Below, in pieces: positions 25,430 to 36,000 of a stretch of DNA of 64,000 bases; the stretch's first letter is position 1, and the number at the start of each line of letters is the position of its first letter. Location: the NCBI GenBank assembly GCA_041391665.1, contig JAWKNO010000003.1, positions 310,001-374,000 on the forward strand, given 5' to 3'. The notes beneath the pieces were generated by a model that saw only the letters and a program-made list of their open reading frames with translations, was not told the origin of the DNA and did no database searches. The DNA is from Bacteroidia bacterium (GTDB taxonomy: Bacteria > Bacteroidota > Bacteroidia > J057). The position numbers were made by a program, and so were the translations under genes.

Positions 25430-26518
25430 TTATACCGGTCCCCTGACATGAAACAATGTACCGGTAAGCATCTGTATCTTTGACTCGTCGTTGCGTATAT
25501 AACTATTATATCTTTCCACCAGATCGTCATACCCATCCAGTAGCTCAAATGGTGAACCCGTGATCATCCAGCCACTCAGGGGATTATCACTCCATTTTTC
25601 ACCCATTTCATAAGGTTTTTTATCCCGCACCCTTCGCATAAGGTCTTTCGCATTTTTGAGGAACTCGTCATTTTCAGACATTAGCGAGCTTATATCATCG
25701 ACGGCCTCTTCACCTTTATGCATTTTGGTATAGACAAGCATATTTTCGGATACGACCTTAAAGCTGTCAAGCAGGCTGTTGAATTGTGAAAGTTTTACAT
25801 CCAATGGATTTACTACAGAACCAACCTTCATCAAATCCTGCGCGAGCATCATCATATTTAATGCAAGAACGTTGAGCGTATCACCCGCCTCGCGGGCTGC
25901 GATAATCTCCTTGTTCATAACACCTGCCTGAAGTTCGAGGATCGTGTTGCGAAAAAGAAGATCGGCAGCGGCAAACTCATCAAACAGAGTAACTAAAGGC
26001 TGATGAAATTCTTTTGCTTTGGCAAAAGCATCATCCTTATAATCTTCATGTTCATAATATCGGTTGACCTCTTCGACCTTTTCATAGATATTGGCCAGAG
26101 CAGCTATATATACTTTGCCGGCTGAATCAAGCATAGGAAGGTGCGGTTCCATATCCCATGCTTCCTGCATTTTCCGGGCCTGGTCCGTATAATCATACAG
26201 ACTATATACCCCATAGACATTGCTTTCTTTTCCGGTTGGTCCTTTTACTTTGTCAACCCAGGAGAGGTATCGGTAATAACTATCAAATACCCGGTTGGAC
26301 TGCTGGTTGATACAGACAATAGATACATTCAGCTTTGCCGTAGTTTCCGCATCGGATACTTCAGGAGCTACCGTAACGACGGATTCAATACTATCTGCAG
26401 ATATATCCTGAGGAGGAGTACTGTCTAAGTATTTATTCTTAATATATAAAAACAGGACGAGCAGGACTGAGCCTAAAAAAAGCAGGTTTTTTAAGGTTGA
26501 AGGTTTTTCTTTTTCCAT
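25430..26518 (-). CDS. DUF3829/YiiG-like membrane-anchored protein
   Basis: The start at 26518 gives 362 aa (MEKEKPSTLKNLL); an upstream extension lacks a sensible N-terminus. One N-terminal membrane helix (about 9-25) is followed by a linker and a helical extracytoplasmic domain that resembles DUF3829 (YiiG): NQQSNRVFDSYYRYLSWV, then paired long helices to about residue 330. No catalytic motif is visible. It lies 39 bp upstream of the nucleotidyltransferase on the same strand. Confidence 0.6.
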   Translation of the reverse strand: MEKEKPSTLKNLLFLGSVLLVLFLYIKNKYLDSTPPQDISADSIESVVTVAPEVSDAETTAKLNVSIVCINQQSNRVFDSYYRYLSWVDKVKGPTGKESNVYGVYSLYDYTDQARKMQEAWDMEPHLPMLDSAGKVYIAALANIYEKVEEVNRYYEHEDYKDDAFAKAKEFHQPLVTLFDEFAAADLLFRNTILELQAGVMNKEIIAAREAGDTLNVLALNMMMLAQDLMKVGSVVNPLDVKLSQFNSLLDSFKVVSENMLVYTKMHKGEEAVDDISSLMSENDEFLKNAKDLMRRVRDKKPYEMGEKWSDNPLSGWMITGSPFELLDGYDDLVERYNSYIRNDESKIQMLTGTLFHVRGPV

Positions 26519-26572
26519 AATGTAAATTAAGCAAATTCTGCTGAATGGCGATGGTTTTTCGCACAAATTTGC

Positions 26573-27097
26573 TTACCCCCGGTATCGCACAAAACGGCGG
26601 ACAGGTTGGGGATATTCCCGGTGTTCGACTCTTTTGTCAAATGTCATCCCAAGGTTTTCCGCAAGCTTTGCGCCACTGGTATTTTCATCAGAAACAAATA
26701 CTTCTACTTTTTCCAGCATGAGGTAATCCAGGGCATAACTCATCATTTCTTCTCCGGCTTCGGTTGCGAAGCCCATTCTCCAGAAATCAGGTAAAAAGAT
26801 AAATATTGCCTCTGCACTGACACCGTCTTTCAGCGCAGTAAGTCCCATAGCACCAACATATCGTTTTGTAGCTTTCTCCTCTACAGCCAGTGCAAAAATA
26901 GGCGCAGGTGAATCATAAGACTTGATGATTTCCTCAAAAAAAGCCTTTACACCTTCTCTGCTCCTTTCTTCAGGGGAAATAAACAGATTCTCCGTAGCTT
27001 GCTGGCTAGTAAGAAAAGCATAAAATCCCTCAAAGTCTTTCTCCTGCAAAGGTCTGATCAGCAATCGCTCGGTTTCGAGTTGGGCAGGGATTTCCAT
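26573..27097 (-). CDS. GNAT family N-acetyltransferase (RimJ/RimL-like)
   Basis: The start at ATG 27097 gives 174 aa beginning MEIPAQLETERLLIRPL, the standard opening of RimJ/RimL-type acetyltransferases. Further family features are YVGAMGLTAL (beta4), FWRMGFATEAGEEMMSYA (acetyl-CoA pyrophosphate loop) and NTSGAKLAENLGMTF. It would transfer acetyl from acetyl-CoA to a protein N-terminus or small amine. A -7-like CAAATATA (minus strand) lies at 27125-27132 but without a clear -33 element. Confidence 0.88.
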   Translation of the reverse strand: MEIPAQLETERLLIRPLQEKDFEGFYAFLTSQQATENLFISPEERSREGVKAFFEEIIKSYDSPAPIFALAVEEKATKRYVGAMGLTALKDGVSAEAIFIFLPDFWRMGFATEAGEEMMSYALDYLMLEKVEVFVSDENTSGAKLAENLGMTFDKRVEHREYPQPVRRFVRYRG

Positions 27098-27173
27098 AAT
27101 TTTTGTTTCTATTTGATTCAGCTGCAAATATACAATTATGCTGGAATCATCCCTACTTTCCGGGCGGAAAGTA

Positions 27174-28094
27174 TCATGGGCCTTCCTCCTCTACCTCCTC
27201 CTTTTCAAATCTATCTACCATATAGACACTCAACAGGATCAGGGCCATAGCACCAATTTCCGTTGAGCTGATAATTTCTCCATCCTGATAGCCCCAATAT
27301 AAGGCGACGATTGGAATCAGGTAAGTAGTGAGGGTAGCAAAAACAGGACTGCTGATCTGAATCAGTTTGCTCAGCAGCAGCAAGGCCAAAGCATTGCCAA
27401 AAGCACCAAGAATCACAAGAAACCCTGCAGCAGCCAGGCCTTCTGTGCTTCCCAAAGCCAGCGGAAAAAAACCGGAATACAGCGCATACCCCACTGCCAA
27501 CGGCGATATAATTAAAAATGATATGGAAGAAAGTTGTATTACCGAAAGGCCGGCGAGATTAAATCTGACGATGTTCACGGTAAATCCATTAAACAAGGTT
27601 GCCAGCACTGCGATAAGAGCAAAGGCATTAACGCCATTGATTTGGCCTTCCCCCGCCTGAAAAATCAACATCCCGGCCCCGGCTACCCCAATCAACAGTC
27701 CCAGAATCTGCAAAACCCTCACCGACTGGCGGTAAAACATAACTCCCACGACCAGGGTCATCAGAGGGGTAAGGGTATTGATCATTCCATTTAACGCACT
27801 GTCTAAACGAGTCTGGGCAGTAGCGTATAAGAGCGTAGTGAACAGGTTGGCCATAAATGCAAACGCGATCAGGGGGAGCCATTTTTCTTTGGGAATACGG
27901 CGAAATTCTCTGATAGCAAAAGGGAATAGAACCAGTGCAGCAGTCATCATTCGACCCGAAAAAACCTGCGGCGGGGAAAATACTTCCAGCACCCGCTTGA
28001 GCATGATAAATGAACTGCCCCAAATAAGGGTGAGAACCACAATCATGATCCACGATTGTGTGCGGGTACTCCACTGAGCAAAGGCGTATTTCAA
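27174..28094 (-). CDS. EamA/DMT-family transporter
   Basis: The protein has ten predicted membrane helices and the two EamA repeats, with the typical TLIWGSSFIMLKRVLE in helix 1 and SALNGMINTLTPLMTLVVG in the first repeat. Function: small-molecule (amino acid or metabolite) efflux or uptake across the inner membrane. The start is uncertain: TTG at 28094 gives 306 aa, ATG at 28046 gives 290 aa, and the frame stays open to a TTG at 28154. The first helix needs residues just before the ATG, so I favour 28094. Confidence 0.85.
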   Translation of the reverse strand: MKYAFAQWSTRTQSWIMIVVLTLIWGSSFIMLKRVLEVFSPPQVFSGRMMTAALVLFPFAIREFRRIPKEKWLPLIAFAFMANLFTTLLYATAQTRLDSALNGMINTLTPLMTLVVGVMFYRQSVRVLQILGLLIGVAGAGMLIFQAGEGQINGVNAFALIAVLATLFNGFTVNIVRFNLAGLSVIQLSSISFLIISPLAVGYALYSGFFPLALGSTEGLAAAGFLVILGAFGNALALLLLSKLIQISSPVFATLTTYLIPIVALYWGYQDGEIISSTEIGAMALILLSVYMVDRFEKEEVEEEGP

Positions 28095-28195
28095 CTTGGC
28101 GGTTGGTTTGAAGTTTAGCAAAAAAAGAGAATATCTGTAGAAAAACAAACACAAACCTACTTGGGCAATTGCCTATTAGTAACTAAATTCCCCCC

Positions 28196-29554
28196 ATGAC
28201 AGAAAAACAGACCCTAGATATTATTGAAAATTATCCCGGCAGGAAAGTAAAGCTGGCGATTACAGACATAGATGGCATCCTTCGCGGAAAAGTCATGCAC
28301 CGGGATAAATTTGCTTCAGCAATTAAAAGTGGCTTTGGTTTTTGCGATGTGGTGTTTGGCTGGGATTCGGCAGATGTTGCCTATGATAACGCCCAGGTTA
28401 CCGGATGGCATACCGGCTACCCCGATGCAAATGCTTTTATTGATCTGGCGACATTCAGGAAAATCCCATGGGATAATCATATTCCTTTTTTTCTCGCAGA
28501 TTTTATGAGCCCGGAAGGAAATGCACACCCGGCCTGCCCGCGAAGTCTTTTGAAAAAAATTAAAAACCAATCGCTGGAAATGGGGTTTGAGCCCCTGTTT
28601 TCTCAGGAGTTTGAGTGGTTTAATTTTGAGGAAACCCCACAATCTCTGTATGAAAAAGGCTTCCGAACCCCCCAGCCTATGACCCCGGGTATGTTTGGTT
28701 ACTCGATCCTCCGAAGCTCCCAAAAAAGTGCTTTTTTCAACGACCTGTTTGACCTGATGGGTGAGTTTGATGTTCCGATTGAAGGGCTGCATACAGAAAC
28801 GGGGCCGGGTGTATATGAAGCGGCCATCCTGTACGGAGACATTCTGACGGCAGCAGACCGGGCGGTGCTCTTCAAATCAGGAACCAAAGAAATCGCCAGC
28901 AGGCATGGACTTGTGGCAACTTTTATGGCCAAGTGGCGGCAGGATTTGCCCGGTTGCTCTGGCCATGTTCACCAAAGTTTGTGGAATGAAAACCGGAAAA
29001 AAAATCTGTTTTTCGACGCAGGTGACCCGCTCCATATGAGCGAGTTGATGAAAAGTTATATCGCGGGACAATTGTACTGTCTGCCACATATTTTGCCGAT
29101 GTATGCACCTACGATCAATAGTTACAAACGGCTGGTGGAAGGAGCCTGGGCACCGACGACACTTACCTGGGGTATGGACAACCGTACAACCGCGCTCCGC
29201 ATCCTGACAGGTTCTGAAAAATCGGCACGGCTGGAGACACGTGTTTGCGGCTCAGATGCCAATCCTTATCTGGCAATGGCTGCGGCGTTGGCCTCTGGCT
29301 TATATGGCATCCGCCACAACCTGAAGTTGTCTCAGCCACAAGTAGTAGGCAATGGATATGAAGAATCCAGATATGGGGTTTTACCCCGCAATCTTGCAGA
29401 AGCAACTCAGGCGATGAAACAGTCCGATATTGCAAAAGAGCTACTCGGAGAGGCGTTCACTGATCACTATGTGAGGACAAGAGAATGGGAATGGCGCGAG
29501 TTTTCCAAAGCCGTTACAGACTGGGAAATGAGCCGTTATTTTGAGATTATCTGA
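28196..29554 (+). CDS. Glutamine synthetase family protein
   Basis: This 452-aa protein has the beta-grasp N-domain (1-110; KLAITDIDGILRGKVM) and the catalytic guanido-kinase-like domain. Metal and substrate motifs are EGLHTETGPGVYE, GCSGHVHQSLW, YAPTINSYKR, TTLTWGMDNRTTALRI and RLETRVCGSDANPYLAMAA. The family includes glutamine synthetases and gamma-glutamyl-polyamine or anilide synthetases (PuuA-like). The N-terminal DIDG form is more like the PuuA-type ligases than true GlnA, so the amine substrate is uncertain. The last 8 bp overlap the convergent rhomboid gene. Confidence 0.9.
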   Translation: MTEKQTLDIIENYPGRKVKLAITDIDGILRGKVMHRDKFASAIKSGFGFCDVVFGWDSADVAYDNAQVTGWHTGYPDANAFIDLATFRKIPWDNHIPFFLADFMSPEGNAHPACPRSLLKKIKNQSLEMGFEPLFSQEFEWFNFEETPQSLYEKGFRTPQPMTPGMFGYSILRSSQKSAFFNDLFDLMGEFDVPIEGLHTETGPGVYEAAILYGDILTAADRAVLFKSGTKEIASRHGLVATFMAKWRQDLPGCSGHVHQSLWNENRKKNLFFDAGDPLHMSELMKSYIAGQLYCLPHILPMYAPTINSYKRLVEGAWAPTTLTWGMDNRTTALRILTGSEKSARLETRVCGSDANPYLAMAAALASGLYGIRHNLKLSQPQVVGNGYEESRYGVLPRNLAEATQAMKQSDIAKELLGEAFTDHYVRTREWEWREFSKAVTDWEMSRYFEII

Positions 29555-30293
29555 TACTCCGGGAAAAATAGTGCCTGGGATCTCTTTTAAAGGAGTTAAA
29601 TTCTTCCGGTGGTTCATACTGCGAATGGGCAAATAGCCTGTAAGCAAGAACACCCGCGAGAAAACCGCCAATATGCGCCCAAAAAGCAATCCCTCCGACC
29701 GTCTCTTTTGAGACAAATGCGGTTGTACCATCAACCAACTGAAATAAAAACCAGAAACCCAGATAAACAAACGCGGGGATACGGAAAAAAAACGGTATAT
29801 AAAAAACCGGGAATAACATGAGAATTTTGCTGCGTGGAAACATCAGCATATAGGCACCCATCACACCCGAAATCGCTCCCGAAGCACCAATGGCGGGCAC
29901 AGGTGAATCCCAATTAAACACAATATGGGTGGCACTGGCCAAAAAACCACATAAAAGATAAAAAACCAGGTACCGCCCCTTTCCCATGCGATCTTCGACG
30001 TTATCGCCAAATATGTATAGTGTCCAAATATTTCCAATCAGATGCAACCAGCCTCCGTGCAGAAAAATATTGCTCAGAAAAGGAAAATAATAAGCAATAG
30101 CGCCCATTCCTTCTGCCCGAATGGCAGGGTCAGTATATATACGCGGGATTATTCCGAAAACACGAATTAACCACTCAGAATCTTCAGGAGAACGGGTAAT
30201 CTGAAAGAGGAAAACCAAAATATTTGCAACAATGATTCCGCAATTGACGATGGGAAAAGACCGGGTTGGAATGGTATCACGAATAGGAAGCAT
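29547..30293 (-). CDS. Rhomboid family intramembrane serine protease
   Basis: This 248-aa protein has six or seven membrane helices. The catalytic pair is Ser138 in IGASGAISG and His207 in WAHIGGFLAG; HLIGN (His84, Asn88) supplies the oxyanion residues, and the WR-like loop region lies at about 40-60. Rhomboids cleave membrane proteins within or near the bilayer. It belongs to the bacterial rhomboid type that starts MLPIRDTIPT, often next to nothing functionally linked. The C-terminal tail (about 225-248) is cytosolic and charged. Confidence 0.93.
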   Translation of the reverse strand: MLPIRDTIPTRSFPIVNCGIIVANILVFLFQITRSPEDSEWLIRVFGIIPRIYTDPAIRAEGMGAIAYYFPFLSNIFLHGGWLHLIGNIWTLYIFGDNVEDRMGKGRYLVFYLLCGFLASATHIVFNWDSPVPAIGASGAISGVMGAYMLMFPRSKILMLFPVFYIPFFFRIPAFVYLGFWFLFQLVDGTTAFVSKETVGGIAFWAHIGGFLAGVLAYRLFAHSQYEPPEEFNSFKRDPRHYFSRSIR

Positions 30294-30654
30294 AGGCTAA
30301 GAAAAAAGTATTTGTAAGAAAATCAGTTAAAAGTATGGAATATGCGCAAAATTTATATCTTTTATAACAAAGAATCGTTAACCTGAAGGAAGGATAAATG
30401 ACTCTCACAAGCTCCGGTTATTCCAGCAACTTAATTTCATAATCTGATATATTTTACAATAATTAGAATACATTGGCTGAAGAAATGTTTATAAAAAGTA
30501 CAATAGCGCTTTGGGTAATAGCGGATTGTTTCCTACTTTCACATTTAATTTACCAAATCAAAAATAACCAAATCCATAGATTTCCAGTTCATTTAAATAA
30601 CAATCTTTGATTTGACCTTCTTCCACACCAAATGCTAAAGATACACATCATACC
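30294..30654. other. Intergenic region, no gene seen
   Basis: AT-rich stretch between two divergent genes (rhomboid and TPR protein). It must hold both promoters, but I found no exact TAnnTTTG element; the best rightward candidate is TTTG at 30510-30513 with a weak TACTTTCA about 20 bp downstream. No hairpin or conserved RNA recognised. Confidence 0.5.
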
Positions 30655-31710
30655 ATGAAGAGATTCATCCTAACGACGCTGATTGCGGTACCTCTGTGTA
30701 TGCTTGCTCAACCTAATGCCACAATCAGGGCATTTAAAGCTGAAAAAAAATTTGCTGAAGGCCGCAGCAATTATGACAATGGCGATTACCGCGCTGCCAT
30801 AAAAGTTTTTGACGAAGTAGCAGACCTCGATCCCGACCATCAGACTGTATATGAGCTGAGGGGAGAATCCTATTATAAACTTGAAAATTACGAAGCCGCA
30901 ATCGAGGATTATTCCCGTGCGGCCAAACAGCATCCCGATAATGCAGAATTGCGCAACAGCCTTGGGGTTGCTTCCGCCAATATGGGGCAATATCGCGCTG
31001 CGGCGTCCTACTTCTATGAGGCTCTTCAGATTGACCCCAATCACGAATACGCACGCCGAAATCTCGATATAGCCAATCGCAAACTACGTGAATATGGGGA
31101 CGGCAGCAGCCAAAACAGTAATTCTAGCTCAAGCTACAACAACTCCGTACAAGACTATAATAAAAATCCCAACAATGGGGACTATGGCCTTTTTGACACA
31201 AACAATCCCCGCGACAATTCCAACAATGGAAGCTGGAATGTGTCCAACTCCGGCAACTCCGGGGCTACTCCGCTGGTTGACCGGCCCGATACTCCTGTAA
31301 CTACCAAACCCAGAGAACGAACCTACCCGCAAAATAAGATTCTCGTCGGAAATCAGGCAGACCCCTATGTAACGATCGAACAGGTAAAAATCACGCAAAA
31401 TGCTACGCTTATTACCTTTAAAGTTCAAAGTGTTGGCACAAAAGTATTCCCGATTTTCCTTGACAAGAAAGGAGGTGCCAATGCACTTTATATCTCTGAC
31501 AGAGCCTACAAACGATCATTCCGGCTGACCGACGTAAGAAGTCTGCAGGGCTGGCCGGAAAAACCCTATATGCTCCAGCCCGGGCAGGACAAATTTTTTA
31601 CTGCGGAGTTTGAACGAATTGATGATGACATCGTTTTTTTCCATATCCTCGAAGGGCAAAGCAATCGGGAAGGGGCATGGGATTTTTGGGATGTAGAACT
31701 TAAAGACTAA
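30655..31710 (+). CDS. Secreted TPR protein with C-terminal domain of unknown type (paralogue A)
   Basis: This 351-aa protein has a signal peptide (1-18), three TPRs (about 30-135; EGRSNYDNGDYRAAIKVFDE, LRGESYYKLENYEAAIEDYS, LGVASANMGQYRAAASYFYE), an Asn/Ser-rich linker (about 150-205) and a 115-aa C-terminal domain (VTIEQVKITQNATLITFKV ... FHILEGQSN). The same terminal domain recurs in the next gene. Probably periplasmic scaffold; the specific role is unknown. The linker is low-complexity and not conserved. Confidence 0.75.
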   Translation: MKRFILTTLIAVPLCMLAQPNATIRAFKAEKKFAEGRSNYDNGDYRAAIKVFDEVADLDPDHQTVYELRGESYYKLENYEAAIEDYSRAAKQHPDNAELRNSLGVASANMGQYRAAASYFYEALQIDPNHEYARRNLDIANRKLREYGDGSSQNSNSSSSYNNSVQDYNKNPNNGDYGLFDTNNPRDNSNNGSWNVSNSGNSGATPLVDRPDTPVTTKPRERTYPQNKILVGNQADPYVTIEQVKITQNATLITFKVQSVGTKVFPIFLDKKGGANALYISDRAYKRSFRLTDVRSLQGWPEKPYMLQPGQDKFFTAEFERIDDDIVFFHILEGQSNREGAWDFWDVELKD

Positions 31711-31758
31711 TTTTTTGCAAAATCTGTAACTATATATAACCACAAAAGAATTTGGGCT

Positions 31759-32886
31759 ATGAATCAAAACCGGTTTTATTACCTGCTCTTTACCGGAATT
31801 ATTTTATTTACACAACCAATATTTGCCCAGCCTGTCAACCCATCTCTGGATCAGGGAATCCTGTATTACCAGAGCAACCGGTTTGCCGATGCTATCCGGG
31901 AATTTGACCGGGCAAAAAAAATTGAACCTGAAAATCCTGTGATCTATGAGTATATCGCCAATACTTATTACAAGATGCAAGCCTATGAATCTGCCGAGAA
32001 TTATTATACTGACGCCATCAACAAATACTATCAGATCCTAAAAAACAGCCGTCAGGCAGATATTTACAGAGATGGCGGACTGGTACTCCTGGAACCCGGC
32101 AGCAGTTCCAGAACCTCCTATGCCATGCTTTACAACAACCGGGGAGTAACCCGTGTGAAACTCAACAAGTCATGGGAAGCGGCAAGAGATTTTGATGAAG
32201 CGCTCAATATCGACCCGGGACTGACCATCGCAAAAGACAATCTCAATTTTGCGAAAACCGGCCAGGCAACTACGGCCTCTGTACCCAGAGGTGATAATTA
32301 CAACCGGGCAGGCGGACCCAACTATACCTATTCGAGACCGATCAGCGTACCACAACCCGTAGATCCATCCTCAAAAAAAGAACAGAGTGTGGATGTTCGG
32401 GAAGAAAGATTAGCTGCAATAGATGAAGGCCGAACCAGCGTATTTGATATTTTCAAACCGAAACCTTTTGAAAAGAGAAATGTGCCATCCAGAGGTAAAG
32501 TCTATAAACTGCCTACTGTCGGCGCTCGTTCGCATAATTATCTGACGATTGAAAGCGTACATATCATGCCTAATGCCACGCTGATCACTATCAAAGTCCT
32601 CAATGAGGAGAGAAAACCTTTTGATGTGAGTATCGCTGACAGAAACTCCGATGAAGCTTTTTTTATCACTGACCGTTCCGGAGCAAAACGTACAACTTAC
32701 AAGATGAAAAACGCCACGGGTATCAATTTCTACCCCCGTACCACAGAACTGAAACCAGGTGAGTCTCTTGTATTTACCCTTGAATTTCCCAAAATCCCTG
32801 ACGACATGGGCTTTATCAATCTCATCGAAGGTAATAATCAGATCGGACAGGAGTGGAATTTCTACAATATTGACCTGACCAAATAA
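31759..32886 (+). CDS. Secreted TPR protein with the same C-terminal domain (paralogue B)
   Basis: This 375-aa paralogue of the upstream gene has a signal peptide (1-24), TPRs in residues 30-170 (DQGILYYQSNRFADAIREFD, EYIANTYYKMQAYESAENYY, LYNNRGVTRVKLNKSWEAAR), a linker, and the C-terminal domain (LTIESVHIMPNATLITIKV ... FINLIEGNNQIGQEWNFY). The two terminal domains align over their full length, with shared NATLIT-K-V and LEG/IEG positions. Spacing of 48 bp and the terminator after it suggest a two-gene operon created by tandem duplication. Confidence 0.75.
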   Translation: MNQNRFYYLLFTGIILFTQPIFAQPVNPSLDQGILYYQSNRFADAIREFDRAKKIEPENPVIYEYIANTYYKMQAYESAENYYTDAINKYYQILKNSRQADIYRDGGLVLLEPGSSSRTSYAMLYNNRGVTRVKLNKSWEAARDFDEALNIDPGLTIAKDNLNFAKTGQATTASVPRGDNYNRAGGPNYTYSRPISVPQPVDPSSKKEQSVDVREERLAAIDEGRTSVFDIFKPKPFEKRNVPSRGKVYKLPTVGARSHNYLTIESVHIMPNATLITIKVLNEERKPFDVSIADRNSDEAFFITDRSGAKRTTYKMKNATGINFYPRTTELKPGESLVFTLEFPKIPDDMGFINLIEGNNQIGQEWNFYNIDLTK

Positions 32887-32913
32887 ACAGACCTTTCTAA
32901 TATTAAAAATTTT

Positions 32914-32948
32914 CAGCGTGAGCCATTATCCTCACGCTGTTTTTTTTG
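32914..32948 (+). terminator. Rho-independent terminator after the TPR gene pair
   Basis: A perfect 9-bp stem (CAGCGTGAG at 32914-32922 against CTCACGCTG at 32931-32939) with an 8-base loop is followed by nine T residues (32940-32948). It sits 28 bp after the stop of the second TPR gene. Confidence 0.9.
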
Positions 32949-33080
32949 TATCAAACGATATCGAACAATTCAGCCGATAACTATGATCTGTGCGGCAGAT
33001 TCGGTAACTTTCAAATTAATCCCCGTCTGAAATAGATGACGCATGCAATCGTTATTCCAGTACAACAAACCCAAATTTCT

Positions 33081-36000
33081 ATGAGAACCCTCCGCCTGTT
33101 ATTTCTGGCATTTTTCCTGCAAACCACTCTGGCAACTATGGCAACACCTCCGGATAATTATGATCCCCTGTGGAAAACCGTTGATTCACTCGAATCGAAA
33201 GGACTGACACGCTCGGCAATCGAAAAAGTAGATATAATTTATCAGAAAGCATTGGCGGAAGACAACGCAGTGCAGCAAATTAAAGCCGTTTCCCACAAGA
33301 TAAAATTTCAATCGAGAATTGAAGAAAAGGCCGATTCGATGAGCATTTCGCTGGTGAGTGAGCTTGTGCAGCAAGCACAGTTTCCCAAAAAGCAGATCCT
33401 TCAGTCGATGCTGGCAGATCTGTATCTGCATTATTTTCAGCAAAACAGATACATGATCTATGATCGGACAGCAACTGAAATACGCCCTGAGGACTTCCAG
33501 ACCTGGGATGCCACACATTTTCACAATCAAATCGCTGAGCTGTATTTTGCTTCTATTGAACCCGAAAACCTGCTAAAGCGTGAACGCATCGCCGCTTATG
33601 ACCCCATTCTGATAAAGGCAAAAGAGTCTGCGATTTACCGGCCGACCTTGTATGACCTGCTTGCGCACCGCGCACTCGACTATTTTATCAGCACAGAATC
33701 CGGTATTACCGAACACACCGAAAAATTTGTTCTCACAGACAAAGAGGTTTTCGTACCTGCAGAATCATTTACCCAGTTGACTTTCAACACGCCCGATATA
33801 CATTCCCGTATTCTGCATGCAGCTTCGATCTTTCAGCGACTGCTTCGCTTCCATCCTATTTCTGAACCAGATGCCTTCGCAGACATAGAAATCAAAAGGC
33901 TGGATTTTCTAAAATCGCATGCTGTAGGAGATCAGACCGATACGCTGTATCTCAAGTCTTTGGAGCAACTGGCCGATCGGCTGAAAAACCAACCCGCTTC
34001 GGCAGAAGTAAACTATAAAATTGCAGCCACCTATAATGGTCGTGCGTCAAATTACAAACCCCTGGTCTCCGATCAGTATCGGTGGGACAGAAAAACAGCC
34101 TGGCAAATTTGCAAGACTGTTGCTGAAAAATACCCGGATACCCGTGGGGCTCAGGCTTGCAAAGCACTGATCTACACCATCGAACAACAGAGTCTCAGCA
34201 TGAAAGCTGAAGATGTCAACCTGCCTTCAAAACCGTTTAGAACGCTGTTATCCCACAAAAACCTCAATCAGGTATATTACCGCATTGTTCGCAATTCGAA
34301 TGTAAACGAAAATTACAGCTACAGAGAAAAACAAATCCTCGAAATGCTGGTTCGGGAAACTCCCGTAGAACAAGGACTTTTCAGCCTTACCCAAAGCGGA
34401 GATTATCAAAACCATGAAGTTGAAATTCCCATGCCTGCACTCCCTTCCGGAAATTATACGATCCTGGCATGTTCTTCACAGAATTACGACCTTGAGGAAG
34501 ATCTGTTCAGCTTCACAGATATCACCGTATCCGGTATTTCATGGTTTTACAGAAATAAAAATTCGGGCGAAACAGAGGTATTTATCTCTGACCGGGAAAC
34601 AGGAAAGCCGATGAAGGGCGTAATGGTGCAGCGATATAACCGGGACTATTCGGGCAACCCCCCGGCAAAAGATGGAATGCCGGTTTACACAGATAAAAGC
34701 GGTTACGCCACCATTCCCTATAAACCACAGTCCGGCTATTTTGTACTGGACTTCAGATACAAAGACGATACATATCAAACCGACCGAATTTACGCCTATG
34801 CCTCAGGGGAAAGAACTGCGATACCTGTAACCCGAGTCTTTTTCTTCACAGACAGAAAAATCTACCGGCCGGGGCAAACCGTTTTCTTTAAAGCGATTGT
34901 ATTGCTGGAAGACGATAAAAATCATGAAGTGAGGGCAAATTTTCCAGTAACCGTTAACTTTTTTGATGTCAACGATCAGAAAATTGCCTCACAGCAACTC
35001 ACAACCAACGAGTATGGAACCGTGAGTGGTTCGTTTGTCGCACCTACGACCGGTCTTCTGGGCCAAATGTCCTTACAGGCTGAAGGTGATTACAGCTATT
35101 TCAGCGTGGAAGAATACAAACGCCCCAAATTTGAAGTAAGTTTTGAGCCGGTAACAGAAGACTACAGCCTGGGCGGGAATGCAACAATCACCGGTAAAGC
35201 CGTAGCGTATGCCGGTGCAAATCTTACCGACGCCTCAGTCAGCTACCGCGTCGTCAGAAAGGTTCGTTTTCCCTATTGGTTTGGTTATTTCTGGCGTTTT
35301 CCGATGCCCAATTCGCCCGAAAGAGAAATTGCGAATGGAGTCACAACTACCGATGATAATGGCCAGTTTGTCATCGATTTCAAGCTGATTCCCGATGAGA
35401 CCGTCAAAAAATCGCAGTTGCCAGTATTTGACTATGCGATCTATGCCGATGTCGTAGATATCACAGGCGAAACCCACAGTGCAAATACCTCTATCCGGGC
35501 GGGATATATTGGAATGGAGGCGGATATCAGCATACCCGAAAAGGTGCTTAAGGCCGGAGAAGTTACATTCCCTGTTTCGACGAAAAACCTTAGCGGCAAC
35601 TTCGTGCCTGCAACCGGTAAAGTTGTGATTATTCCACTAACAACGCCTGAACAAGTACGCAGAAACCGGCGCTGGAACCAGCCTGATCAGCAAATGCTCC
35701 CGGAGGAAGAATACAGAAAATCATTCCCTTATGATGTCTATGCTGATGAAGATGATTTCCGGAACTGGAAAGAAAATGCCCCGATTGCAGAAATCTCCTT
35801 CAACACTGCAGAAAATACAAACATCAGTATCAACCAGCTTTCTACCGCTCAGCCTGGAAAATATAAAGCGGTTCTTACCTCGGCTGATGCCTCAGGGCAG
35901 GAAATAAAAGTCATTCGGTTTTTTACCTTAGCAGAATCCGGCGCGGCAAAACCCGTAGTGCCTGTAGTATTGGAAACATCACTCAGCAAATTATATGCAG

